Positions 1 to 7,619 of a stretch of 64,000 nt of DNA are shown here, piece by piece. A program made the translations under genes and the position numbers. Source of the DNA: Actinophytocola sp963840275 (GTDB lineage: Bacteria > Actinomycetota > Actinomycetes > Mycobacteriales > Pseudonocardiaceae); NCBI GenBank assembly GCA_963840275.1, contig CAWIYK010000002.1:1116001-1180000 (forward strand), read 5' to 3'. How positions within the stretch are numbered: position 1 is the first letter of the stretch; the number at the start of each line of letters is the position of its first letter. Below the pieces are notes generated by a model. The model made no database searches and was not told where the DNA came from. It saw only the letters and a list, made by a program, of their open reading frames with translations.

Positions 1-408
1 CCGGTTGACGAGCCGCCCGGCCACCGACGGCGCCAGCACGGTCTCGCCGCGGGCCGCCGCCCGGATCGCGCCGGCGAGCTCCGCCCGCGACGCGTCCTTC
101 AGCAGGTAGCCGGACGCACCCGCCTCGACCGCACGCAGGATGTCCGCGTCCGTCTCGTACGTGGTCAGCACGACCACCCGCGCCCGCGACGACTCGGCCA
201 GGATCCGTTCCGTCGCGCCGACCCCGTCGAGATCGCGCATCCGCAGGTCCATCAGGATCACGTCGGCCTCGACGACCCGCGCCTGCGCGACCGCCTCCTC
301 GCCCGACCCCGCCTCCCCGACGACGGTCAGGTCCGGCTCGGCCTCGAGCATGCCCCGCAGTCCCTCCCGGACCACGGGATGATCGTCGACCAGCATGACC
401 CTGATCAC
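1..408 (-). CDS. NarL/LiaR-family response regulator (C-terminal part cut off)
   Basis: This is the receiver part of a two-component response regulator. The GTG start at 408 reads VIRVMLVDDHPVVREGLRG, the classic NarL/FixJ N-terminus with the acidic pair. The phospho-acceptor aspartate is at about residue 54 in a LMDLRM context. The end of the receiver linker (ETVLAPSVAGRLVNR) is reached at position 1, so the LuxR-type helix-turn-helix lies outside the window. It starts 52 nt after the stop of the kinase at 461-1648, its evident partner. An alternative ATG lies at 396, but the GTG gives the complete first beta strand. The pair probably controls or senses through the ABC exporter encoded upstream in the same operon. 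Confidence 0.93.
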   Translation of the reverse strand, partial: MIRVMLVDDHPVVREGLRGMLEAEPDLTVVGEAGSGEEAVAQARVVEADVILMDLRMRDLDGVGATERILAESSRARVVVLTTYETDADILRAVEAGASGYLLKDASRAELAGAIRAAARGETVLAPSVAGRLVNR

Positions 409-460
409 TGTGTGAATCCCCCGTTCGGACCTCCGGCCCGCCCTCGATCATCGGAAGCCC

Positions 461-1648
461 TCAACGCGGCACCTCCAATTCCACGGTCGTGCCGTCCGAT
501 CCACTGTGGACAGTCAACTTGCCGCCGATCTGCGCGGCTCTGCTTTTCATGCTGCGCAAGCCGAAACCGTCCGCCGCGACCGTCGGGTCGAACCCGGCGC
601 CGTTGTCGGTCACCCGCAGCGTGGCGCAGGTCTCGTTGACGTGCAAGGAGATCGCCACCTCGGTAGCGCCGGAGTGCTTGCGTACGTTGGTGAGCGACTC
701 CTGCACCGCGCGCAGCAGCACCACCTCGACCACCGTCGGCAGCTCGACGCTGTCGCCGTCTGCCGTGTAGGTCACCTTGGCCGGGTTCTCCTCGGCGAAC
801 CGCTCGAGCTGGCGCCGGATCGCCTGGTCGAGCGACCCGGTGCCCAGCGCGGAGGGCATCAGGCCGGCGACGAGCGCCCGCGCCTCGGTCAGGTTCTCCC
901 GCGCCGTGCGCGCCGCGAGCGTCAGGTGCCGGCGCGCCTTGTCGGTGTCCCGGTCCAGCTCCGACTCCGCGGCCTGCACGAGCGTCACCAGACTCGTGAA
1001 GCCCTGCGCGAGCGTGTCGTGGATCTCCGCCGCGAGCCGGGACCGCTCGGCGGCGATCCCGGTCTCCCGCGACAGCCTGCTGACCTCCTCGCGGCTGGCC
1101 TCCAGCTCCTGGATCAGCACGGCCCGCTCCTCGCTCTGCTCCACGATCCGGTGGATCCAGGTGCCGAGCAGCACGGCGAACGTCAGCGTCAGCAGCGAGC
1201 CGGGGAGGAACTGGCCGAGCATCGCGCCCGGCCCGTCCTCGAGCATCGCGGCCAGCACCGGCGTCAGGTTCGCCGGGACGACCACGAAGACCGCCTCGCG
1301 GAGGTCCAGCGACATGAACGCCCACGGGCACACGGCGAACAGCGCGAACGACGCGGAGGACTCGAACACCACGCCGGCCACGAGCAGCGCCACGACGCCG
1401 AGCATGAAGATCCGGCCCCGCCACACGGAGTGCCGTTCGGTGACGATGGCGGCCCTGCCGTAGGCGACGTACCAGACGCCCATCAGCGTGAGCGTGGCGA
1501 TCGCGCCTACGTGGTCGGTCGGCGCCGCGTCGTCCTCGTTGAGCATCAGCGCGACGATCGTGACGTACCCGACCGCGAAGTAGACCTCCCAGAGCCAGAA
1601 CCAGCGCCGCCAGGCGTCGGTCCCTAGCCCTCGCGTCGGTTGGTCCAC
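461..1648 (-). CDS. Membrane sensor histidine kinase (HisKA_3 type)
   Basis: A sensor kinase that should autophosphorylate on histidine and pass phosphate to the regulator just downstream. The N-terminal ~140 residues are hydrophobic with about five membrane spans. A short coiled linker follows, then the dimerisation helix LAAEIHDTLAQGF with the phospho-His at about residue 210, then a HATPase domain (VQESLTNVRKHS as N-box; VTDNGAGFD and DGFGLRSMKSRA as G-boxes). The frame stays open far upstream antisense to the permease gene, so the start was chosen as the GTG at 1648, inside the permease 3' end (25 nt overlap), which gives a normal 395-residue protein. Organisation and size match the LiaS/DesK-like kinases that sit beside ABC-2 exporters. 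Confidence 0.9.
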   Translation of the reverse strand: MDQPTRGLGTDAWRRWFWLWEVYFAVGYVTIVALMLNEDDAAPTDHVGAIATLTLMGVWYVAYGRAAIVTERHSVWRGRIFMLGVVALLVAGVVFESSASFALFAVCPWAFMSLDLREAVFVVVPANLTPVLAAMLEDGPGAMLGQFLPGSLLTLTFAVLLGTWIHRIVEQSEERAVLIQELEASREEVSRLSRETGIAAERSRLAAEIHDTLAQGFTSLVTLVQAAESELDRDTDKARRHLTLAARTARENLTEARALVAGLMPSALGTGSLDQAIRRQLERFAEENPAKVTYTADGDSVELPTVVEVVLLRAVQESLTNVRKHSGATEVAISLHVNETCATLRVTDNGAGFDPTVAADGFGLRSMKSRAAQIGGKLTVHSGSDGTTVELEVPR

Positions 1649-2451
1649 CGGAACGTCAGCAGGCACAGCACCACTCCGATCACGCACCACGCGCCCAGTA
1701 CCAGCGCCGTCGTCCCGTGCTCCCACGATCCTGCCGCCTCCTGAACCATCATGCCGTCCGGCAGGAACACCGAACGGAACCCCTGCGCGACCCACTTGAT
1801 CGGGAAGAACGAGCCCACGTCGATCATCCAGTCCGGCAGGCTGCCGATCGGGATGTACACGCCGGACAGGAACTGCAGCGCCACGTAGGGCAGGTTCGTG
1901 ATCGCCGACGCGCTCTGCGCGTTCTTGGCCAGCGAGCTGATCGTGATGCCCACCAGCGAGCACGAGATCGTGCCGAGCGCGAACACCCACGCGAACGTCA
2001 GCCAGCGGCCCGGGTCGGTCGGCAGCTCGACGTCGAAGAGCACCATGCCGACCGCGACGAGCAGGATCACCTCGGCGAGGCTCGCGACCGCGACCAGGAT
2101 GATCTTGCCGATGAAGTACGCGGTCGCCGGGATCGGCGCGCCGCGCAAACGTTTGAGCGTGCCGTTCTCCCGGTCGTCCGCGACGCCGATGCCCAGGTTG
2201 AGGAACGACGTCGCGATGATCCCGGAGCCCGCCATGCTCGCCGCGAACACCTGGCCCGCGCTGACGCCGGTGCCCTCGTAGTCGTCGGTGAAGATCGAGC
2301 CGAGCAGGATCAGGATCAGCGCGGGAAAGGTGAAGGTGAAGATCACCTGTTCCTTGTTGCGGAAGAACTGCTTGAGCTCGACGCCGCCCCTGGCGAGGCC
2401 GACGGTCAACAGGCTCGGCAGGGCCGCGGTCCGGTCCAGCACGGTCGTCAT
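1624..2451 (-). CDS. ABC-2 type exporter permease
   Basis: Integral membrane subunit of a drug/lipid-type ABC exporter, 275 residues. The cytoplasmic start (MTTVLDRTAALPSLL) is followed by ELKQFFRNKEQVIFTF leading into the first span. About six membrane segments follow, with the typical loop DDRENGTLKRLRGAPI between spans 2 and 3 and the family's late motif QFLSGVYIPIGSLPDW. The ATG at 2451 overlaps the ATPase stop by 4 nt, so translation is coupled, and the 3' end overlaps the kinase start. The substrate cannot be told from sequence; the linked kinase/regulator pair suggests a bacitracin/daunorubicin-type resistance or envelope-stress exporter, which is inference. Confidence 0.9.
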   Translation of the reverse strand: MTTVLDRTAALPSLLTVGLARGGVELKQFFRNKEQVIFTFTFPALILILLGSIFTDDYEGTGVSAGQVFAASMAGSGIIATSFLNLGIGVADDRENGTLKRLRGAPIPATAYFIGKIILVAVASLAEVILLVAVGMVLFDVELPTDPGRWLTFAWVFALGTISCSLVGITISSLAKNAQSASAITNLPYVALQFLSGVYIPIGSLPDWMIDVGSFFPIKWVAQGFRSVFLPDGMMVQEAAGSWEHGTTALVLGAWCVIGVVLCLLTFRWTNRREG

Positions 2452-3284
2452 CGGGTGCCTCCGATCAGCTGCAGGTAGGTGTCCTCGAGGCTCGGCCGGG
2501 TGATGGTCAGCTCGGTGAGCTCGCGGCCGCCCGCGGACAGCTCGTTGACCAGCGCGGTCGGCGTGTCGGTCACCATCGAACGCGGGCCGTCGTCGGCGAT
2601 CCAGCTCACCGTGGCCTTGGCGGTGGACCGGCCGCCGAGCGTGGCCGGCGTGCCCTCGGCGACGATCTTGCCGCCGGCGATCACCGCCACCCGGTCGGCC
2701 AGCTCCTCGGCCTCGTCGAGGTAGTGGGTGGTCAGCAGGATCGTCGTGCCGTCGGCCGCGAGGCCGCGGATGAGCTCCCAGAACTGCCGGCGCGCCTCGG
2801 GGTCGAACCCGGTGGTCGGCTCGTCGAGGAACACCAGCTCCGGCCGCCCGATGACGCCGAGCGCCACGTCGAGGCGGCGGCGCTGGCCGCCGGAGAGCTG
2901 CTTGACCCGCGCGCCGGCCTTCTCCGTCAGCCCGACCTGCTCGATCACGGCGTCCGGGTCGGCGGGGCTCGGGTAGTAGCCGGCGTAGTGCCGCACGATC
3001 TCGGCGACGGTCAGCTCGGCGGCGTCGTTGGCGGACTGCAGCACGATCCCGATGCGGGCGCGCCACGCGCGGCCCGCGGTGGCCGGGTCGGTGCCGAGTA
3101 CGGACACCTCGCCGGCGGTGCGGGTGCGGTGGCCCTCGAGAATCTCGACGGTGGTGGTCTTGCCGGCCCCGTTCGGACCGAGCAGCGCGAAGACCTGGCC
3201 GGGCGGGATGTCCAGGTCGATCCCGTCCACCGCGAGGAAGTTGCCGTAGGACTTCCGAAGTCCTCGAACCTGTATGGCGGTCAT
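2448..3284 (-). CDS. ABC exporter ATP-binding subunit (DrrA/CcmA-like)
   Basis: Cytoplasmic ATPase that powers the adjacent ABC-2 permease. Of 278 residues, the Walker A is GPNGAGKTTT (about residues 35-44), the Q-loop is IGIVLQSAND, the signature is LSGGQRRRLDVALG, the Walker B is LVFLDEPTTGFD and the switch histidine is in LLTTHYLDEAEE. The C-terminal ~60 residues (SLEDTYLQLIGG) match the DrrA-type tail. It is the first gene of a four-gene leftward operon (ATPase, permease, kinase, regulator). ATG at 3284. Confidence 0.94.
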   Translation of the reverse strand: MTAIQVRGLRKSYGNFLAVDGIDLDIPPGQVFALLGPNGAGKTTTVEILEGHRTRTAGEVSVLGTDPATAGRAWRARIGIVLQSANDAAELTVAEIVRHYAGYYPSPADPDAVIEQVGLTEKAGARVKQLSGGQRRRLDVALGVIGRPELVFLDEPTTGFDPEARRQFWELIRGLAADGTTILLTTHYLDEAEELADRVAVIAGGKIVAEGTPATLGGRSTAKATVSWIADDGPRSMVTDTPTALVNELSAGGRELTELTITRPSLEDTYLQLIGGTR

Positions 3285-3368
3285 GGGGAGAATACTGTCG
3301 GGACCAGCGGTTCCCCGGGACGTCCGCGCGACTGAATCCCGCTGTCAGCCGTTCGGTGGACACCCCGA

Positions 3369-3499
3369 CCCGCGAGTCCACCGTTCAGGCCTGGTGAGTT
3401 CCCCGTTCAGACATGCCGAGTCGCCGTTTCAAGCAGCTCGACACCAGGGCTCACGGTCACGAACGGTCGACTCACCAGTCCCCAACGGGGGACTCGCGG
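3369..3499. repeat. Nested inverted repeat, copy A (CGAGTCC subtype)
   Basis: This intergenic element fills the gap directly after the stop of the citrate-synthase-like gene. Its ends are perfect 10-nt inverted arms, CCGCGAGTCC and GGACTCGCGG. An inner pair, GGTGAGT / ACTCACC, lies within. A CCGTTCAG-like module occurs twice on the left side. The same architecture recurs at 13539, 21903, 29374, 39369 and 46017. Its position after a stop codon would suit a transcript-end hairpin; function is inferred only. Confidence 0.75.
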
Positions 3500-3501
3500 A
3501 G

Positions 3502-4656
3502 TCAGTACTGGTTGACGGTGTCCCAGCCCTCGACGTCCTCCGGGCCGCGCGGCGCGGGTCCGACGTACTTGGCCGACGGCCGCACGAGCCGCCCGGTGCG
3601 CTTCTGCTCCATGATGTGCGCGCACCAGCCCGCGGTCCGCGCGCACGTGAACATCGACGGCATCATGTGCGGCGGGACCTTCGCGAAGTCCAGGATGACG
3701 GCGGCCCAGAACTCGACGTTCGTCTCGATCGCGCGGTCCGGGCGGCGCTCGCGCAGCTCGGCGAGCGCGGCCTGCTCCAGCTCGGCGGCGACCTCGTAGC
3801 GCTCGGCGCCCAGCTCCTGGCAGGTCCGCCGGAGCACGCGGGCGCGCGGGTCCTCCGCGCGGTACACGCGGTGCCCGAAGCCCATCAGCCGGTCGCCGCG
3901 GTCGAGGATGTTCGACACCACCTTGCGTGCGTCGCCGACGTTCTCGACCTCCTCGATCATCGGGAGGACGCGGGCCGGCGCGCCGCCGTGCAGCGGGCCG
4001 GACATGGCGCCGATCGCGCCGGACATGGCGGCCGCGACGTCCGCGCCGGTGGACGCGATCACCCGTGCGGTGAACGTGGAGGCGTTGAGCCCGTGCTCCG
4101 CGGCCGACACCCAGTACGCGTCGACGGCCCGCACGTGCGCCGGGTCCGGCTCGCCGCGCCAGCGCGTCATGAACCGCTCGGTGATCGTCGAGCACTCGTC
4201 GATCCGTGCCTGCGACACCGCGGGCCTGCCGATGCCGCGCGCCGACTGGGCGACATAGGACAGTGCCATGACCGAGCCGCGGGCCAGCTGCTCGCGGGCC
4301 TCCGCGTCGGTGATGTCCAGCAGCGGCTGGTAGTCCCAGATGGGCGCGAGCATCGCGAGTGCCGCCTGCACGTCGACCCGGACGTCGCCGGTGTGCACGG
4401 GGATGGGGAACGGTTCCGCGGGCGGGAGACCCTTGCCGAAGCGGCCGTCGACGAGCAGCGCCCACACGTCACCGAAGGTCACCTTGCCCGCGAGGTCCTC
4501 AATGTTCACCCCGCGGTAGCGCAGCGCGCCACCGTCCCGGTCGGGCTCGGCGATTTCGGTGCGGAAGGCGACGACGCCCTCCAGCCCAGGCCGGAAGCCG
4601 TCGTCCGGCTCTACCGCCACCGGCTTCCCGTCGATCTGCCGCACCGCGCTGTGCAT
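3502..4656 (-). CDS. citA: Citrate synthase 2-like enzyme
   Basis: A citrate-synthase-fold enzyme (384 residues) condensing acetyl-CoA or a related acyl-CoA with oxaloacetate. Two catalytic-loop histidines are visible: His223 in SGPLHGGAP and His262 in MGFGHRVYR. The position that is Asp in ordinary citrate synthases is Glu315 here (NVEFW instead of NVDFY). Length and this pattern resemble the mycobacterial CitA (Rv0889c) group rather than GltA2, and a full GltA-type enzyme is encoded at 15950-17263. The start was chosen at ATG 4656 (MHSAVRQIDGKPV); the open frame upstream to 4764 is not protein-like. The family assignment is firm; the physiological substrate is less sure. Confidence 0.85.
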   Translation of the reverse strand: MHSAVRQIDGKPVAVEPDDGFRPGLEGVVAFRTEIAEPDRDGGALRYRGVNIEDLAGKVTFGDVWALLVDGRFGKGLPPAEPFPIPVHTGDVRVDVQAALAMLAPIWDYQPLLDITDAEAREQLARGSVMALSYVAQSARGIGRPAVSQARIDECSTITERFMTRWRGEPDPAHVRAVDAYWVSAAEHGLNASTFTARVIASTGADVAAAMSGAIGAMSGPLHGGAPARVLPMIEEVENVGDARKVVSNILDRGDRLMGFGHRVYRAEDPRARVLRRTCQELGAERYEVAAELEQAALAELRERRPDRAIETNVEFWAAVILDFAKVPPHMMPSMFTCARTAGWCAHIMEQKRTGRLVRPSAKYVGPAPRGPEDVEGWDTVNQY

Positions 4657-5554
4657 CGTTTTTCCAGCCTCTCCGCCAGTCCCCGACCATCTCGCGCGGT
4701 GTTTCGGCATGGCGCACTGCTCCCCTGCACCGCGCGGTCCCAGCAACCTTCCTCCTATTTCCACCTCTGTGGCAATTGCCGGGACCGGTGGTTTCGGTCA
4801 CGATTAAGGAGATCGATTCAGTCGAACCGCCATCGAACACGTGGTCGATGGCGCGCGCGACGGGCGGTCGGTGTCCGAGCCGACGGCCACCGGCCGCGGG
4901 GTGCGCACGCGCGCGGTACGTGACGTCCGGCGTGCCGGAGATGATCGACTCCGGGCAGGGCGGAACCCTCCGCCGGCCGGGCTCGTGGAGTCCACAGTGG
5001 ACGCCACTGTCGGCAGGTCGATCAACGCCTGCCGCGCGCCCGGCGTCGGCGGCGGCCGCGCGCCCGACGCCCCGCGTGGCCCTGTCCGACACCCGTCGAG
5101 TGACTCCGTCCTACTGAGAGTCACCGTCGACTCGGACAGCTTCGCGGCGCGTGGCCGGCGAACCGATCGAGCCGACACGGAAGTGCTGAGGGCAAACGAG
5201 TTCTGGTCGCCGTATTGTCCACAGAGGACATTAGAGTGCCCGCGGGCGGCATCCTCGCCACCCTCTCGCCGTCGACACGGTCGCCGCCCAGCCTCTTTTC
5301 CGGGTCGGCGATGTGACAGTTTCACGCACGATGTGCCGGCCAGTCGTATCGGTGCAGGTGGAACTGGTTCTAGTGTGCCGCGGACCGAAATTTTCGGTCC
5401 GCGGCAGGCACCCGTGGCTGCGTCGGAACCCGTTGGGGTGTAAAACGGAACGTCCGATGAGTCGGTTCGACGACCGTCTTCTCGATACCATCGGACTGGT
5501 AATTGAAATTTCCGTCGTTTGCACCCGTTTGGCACAGGGTCGAGGAGATGTTCG
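4657..5554. other. 898-nt gene-free region between citA-like and tetR
   Basis: No convincing gene was found on either strand. The longest frames are arginine/serine/proline-rich with no domain-like stretch. The region holds the upstream sequence of the leftward citA-like gene and the rightward tetR gene, a DnaA-box-like TTGTCCACA at 5215-5223, and the 31-nt palindrome at 5376-5406. The last 100 nt before tetR are noticeably more AT-rich (a run such as GGTAATTGAAATTTCC), as expected for a promoter. Confidence 0.55.
5376..5406. promoter_or_regulatory. 31-nt perfect palindrome (operator or hairpin)
   Basis: Two perfect 15-nt arms (TGCCGCGGACCGAAA and its exact reverse complement) are separated by a single T, about 150 nt upstream of the tetR start. 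The symmetrical AT-rich centre AAATTT flanked by GC-rich arms fits a regulator-binding palindrome. A hairpin terminator is possible, but no gene ends here and there is no T-run. Function is inferred. Confidence 0.55.
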
Positions 5555-6196
5555 ATGGCGCAGGGCGCAGGCGCGCACAGCCGGATGTACCGCGGAGTGG
5601 ACACCGAGCAGCGTCGTGCGGAGCGGCGGGAACGGCTCCTCGAAGCCGCGCTTGACGAGTTCACCACCCGCGGTTATCACAAGACCAAGATCGCCGATCT
5701 CTGTGCGAGAGCCGGCGTTTCCACCCGAAATTTCTACGAGAAGTTCGCGAGCAAGGAAGCGCTGCTGCTGGAACTGCACGCGCACATCAACACCGTCGCG
5801 ATGAAGCGCATGCTTCCGGTGCTCGACTCCCTCGCCGACGCGGACGCGCTCACCAGAATCACGACATTGGTCGACGCCTTCGTCGCGGCCGTCACCTCCG
5901 ACCCGCGCTACCCGCGGCTGAACTACGTCGAGGCGCCCGGCATCAGCCAGGCGATGGAGCGCCAGCACCAGGAGTGGTTCAAGCGCTACGTCGACTTCAT
6001 CACCGCCGAATGCCGCCGCGTCGCGGCGGCCGGGCTGGCCCCGGAGCGTGACTACTACCTGACGGCCATCGCGCTCGTCGGCGCCGTGACCGGCCTCGTG
6101 CGGGAGTGGCAGGCGCACGAACCGCCGCTGCCGGCCGACGACGTCGCGCGCGAGATCCGAGAAATCTTCATCGCGGCGATCACCCGTCCGGTCTAG
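5555..6196 (+). CDS. TetR-family transcriptional regulator
   Basis: A 213-residue TetR-type repressor. The DNA-binding helix-turn-helix occupies about residues 20-65 (RERLLEAALDEFTTRGYHKTKIADLCARAGVSTRNFYEKF, typical spacing including the tail FASKEALLLEL). The C-terminal ligand/dimer domain carries a motif EWFKRYVDFITAECRRVA. The ATG at 5555 was taken because GAGGAGA stands just upstream; an in-frame ATG at 5519 lacks a ribosome site. The preceding palindrome may be its operator. It lies upstream of pdxH in the same direction, 139 nt apart. Ligand unknown. Confidence 0.9.
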   Translation: MAQGAGAHSRMYRGVDTEQRRAERRERLLEAALDEFTTRGYHKTKIADLCARAGVSTRNFYEKFASKEALLLELHAHINTVAMKRMLPVLDSLADADALTRITTLVDAFVAAVTSDPRYPRLNYVEAPGISQAMERQHQEWFKRYVDFITAECRRVAAAGLAPERDYYLTAIALVGAVTGLVREWQAHEPPLPADDVAREIREIFIAAITRPV

Positions 6197-6335
6197 CCTG
6201 CCGCGACGCTGTGACGACAGCGAGTTTCGAGATCGATTCAAGTGTGCGTCATCACCCGGGACGCGGTTTCCGTGGCCGGCGTTTACCCGTACCTTCGGAA
6301 CGTGAGGTGACCCCTACGCGTCGAGGAGTTCAAGG

Positions 6336-7010
6336 ATGGCGGACGCCGAGATTGCCACGCCCAGCATCGCTGTCGCGCTACCGACGATGCGGGTGTCCTA
6401 CGAAGAGGGCACGCTGAGTGAGGCGGAGCTCGCCGGGACCTGGCACGAGCAGTTGCAGTCCTGGCTGGACGAGGCCATCCGGGGTGCGCTGCCGGAGCCC
6501 AACGCGATGGTCCTGGCCACCGCGAACGCCGACGGCATGCCGACCTCGCGCACCGTGCTCATGAAGGGCCTCGACGAGCGCGGGATCGTGTTCTTCACCA
6601 ACTACACGTCCGCCAAGAGCCACGACCTGATGGCGACGCGGTTCGCCTCCGCGACCTTCCCCTGGTACATGCTGCACCGCCAGGCCACCGTGCGCGGCAC
6701 CGTCGAGAAGGTCAGCCACGCGGAGACCAAGACGTACTGGGACAGCCGACCGCGCGGCTCGCAGCTCGGCGCGTGGGCGTCGCCGCAGTCGATCGTCGTC
6801 AGCGGTCGGCCGGCGCTGGAGTCGGCGCTCGCGAACGTGCAACGACGTTTCGCGGACTCCGAAGAGGTGCCCGTGCCGCCGCACTGGGGTGGCTGGCGGA
6901 TCCGGCCGGACGTCGTCGAGTTCTGGCAGGGCCGGCGCGACCGCATGCACGACCGCCTCCAGTTCAAGCTCGGCCGCGACGGCTGGAAGACCGAGCGTCT
7001 CGGGCCGTAG
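6336..7010 (+). CDS. pdxH: Pyridoxamine 5'-phosphate oxidase
   Basis: FMN-dependent oxidase making pyridoxal 5'-phosphate from pyridoxine/pyridoxamine 5'-phosphate, the last step of vitamin B6 synthesis or salvage. Of 224 residues, the FMN-contacting segments are TSRTVLMKGLDERGIVFFTN and YTSAKSHDL. RPRGSQLGAWASPQS follows in the middle, and the C-terminal family signature is EFWQGRRDRMHDRLQF with the substrate-binding Arg-x-His. The ATG at 6336 is preceded by GAGGAG seven nt upstream. Length and all blocks agree with canonical PdxH. Confidence 0.96.
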   Translation: MADAEIATPSIAVALPTMRVSYEEGTLSEAELAGTWHEQLQSWLDEAIRGALPEPNAMVLATANADGMPTSRTVLMKGLDERGIVFFTNYTSAKSHDLMATRFASATFPWYMLHRQATVRGTVEKVSHAETKTYWDSRPRGSQLGAWASPQSIVVSGRPALESALANVQRRFADSEEVPVPPHWGGWRIRPDVVEFWQGRRDRMHDRLQFKLGRDGWKTERLGP

Positions 7011-7101
7011 GGGGAGTTGCCGCGCCGGCAACGTCTGGCCCGATGGGGTGGCGTTGCGCGGCGGGCGTCGAGTTCCCGCGGGCACGCGCTCGACTGCTCC
7101 C

Positions 7102-7562
7102 ATGAGTGATCGGGAGAGCACGGTGCGTGCCCGCGAGCTTGGCGCCGAGCTGCGAAAACTACGCGAGAGCACGGGGTTGTCGGGGGTCGACTTCGCGAAG
7201 GTCGTCGGCTGGTCCAACAGCAAGGTGTCCCGCATCGAGTTCGGCCTACGCGGCATCACGGAGACGTTGATCTTTCACGAGAACACGGCGACGTCCTCGC
7301 TCAGCTACGACCCGCTGGTGGTTCCTGGGCTGCTCCAGACCGAGCGCTACGTCAGGGCACTGATCGGCCGCGAGGGCTTGCAGCCGAAGGATGCGAAGCA
7401 CCGGATCGATGCCCGCATGGATCGCCAGGAGGTCCTGCGGCGCCGCCAGTTCGCGATGCCCGCGATCACGTGGCGAAAAGCAGCTTTGGCAGCGAGCCGG
7501 ACGGTAACTGCGTCGAGGTCGCTCCCCCCGACCGCGTGGCGGACGTTCACACGGATGGTTGA
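7102..7562 (+). pseudogene. Decayed XRE/DUF5753 regulator fused to a frameshifted DUF397 remnant
   Basis: The frame from ATG 7102 begins as an XRE helix-turn-helix (LGAELRKLRESTGLSGVDFA, then SNSKVSRIEFG). After GIT it jumps to LIFHENTATSSLSYDPLV and VPGLLQTERYVRALIG, which normally lie ~50 residues further on in DUF5753 regulators, so an internal stretch is gone. At 7471-7475 one base is missing in the Trp-Arg codons. Reading the next frame gives KSSFGSEPDGNCVEVA, the core of a DUF397 protein, the usual small partner of such regulators, ending at TGA 7560-7562. The locus therefore looks like a deletion fusion of both genes and is unlikely to encode a working pair. The reading is direct; the history is inference. 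Confidence 0.8.
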
Positions 7563-7619
7563 ATGCCCTGAAGGGCCCCTTTGGGGCGTTCAACGCCCCA
7601 AAGGGGCCCTTCAGGGCAT
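7563..7619. repeat. 57-nt near-continuous palindrome (28-nt arms, 1-nt centre)
   Basis: Two exact 28-nt arms, starting ATGCCCTGAAGGGCCCCTTT and ending in the exact complement AAAGGGGCCCTTCAGGGCAT, meet around one C at 7591. The right arm contains the last codons and stop of the leftward gene at 7611-8558. It can form a very strong hairpin on either transcript, so it may serve as a bidirectional terminator. Related shorter hairpins occur at 17280, 52946 and 63230. Confidence 0.85.

Noticed and set aside
4841..5443. A 200-codon frame in the citA-tetR gap
   Set aside because: Arg/Pro/Ser-rich, no ribosome site, no recognisable motif, and it runs through the 31-nt palindrome.
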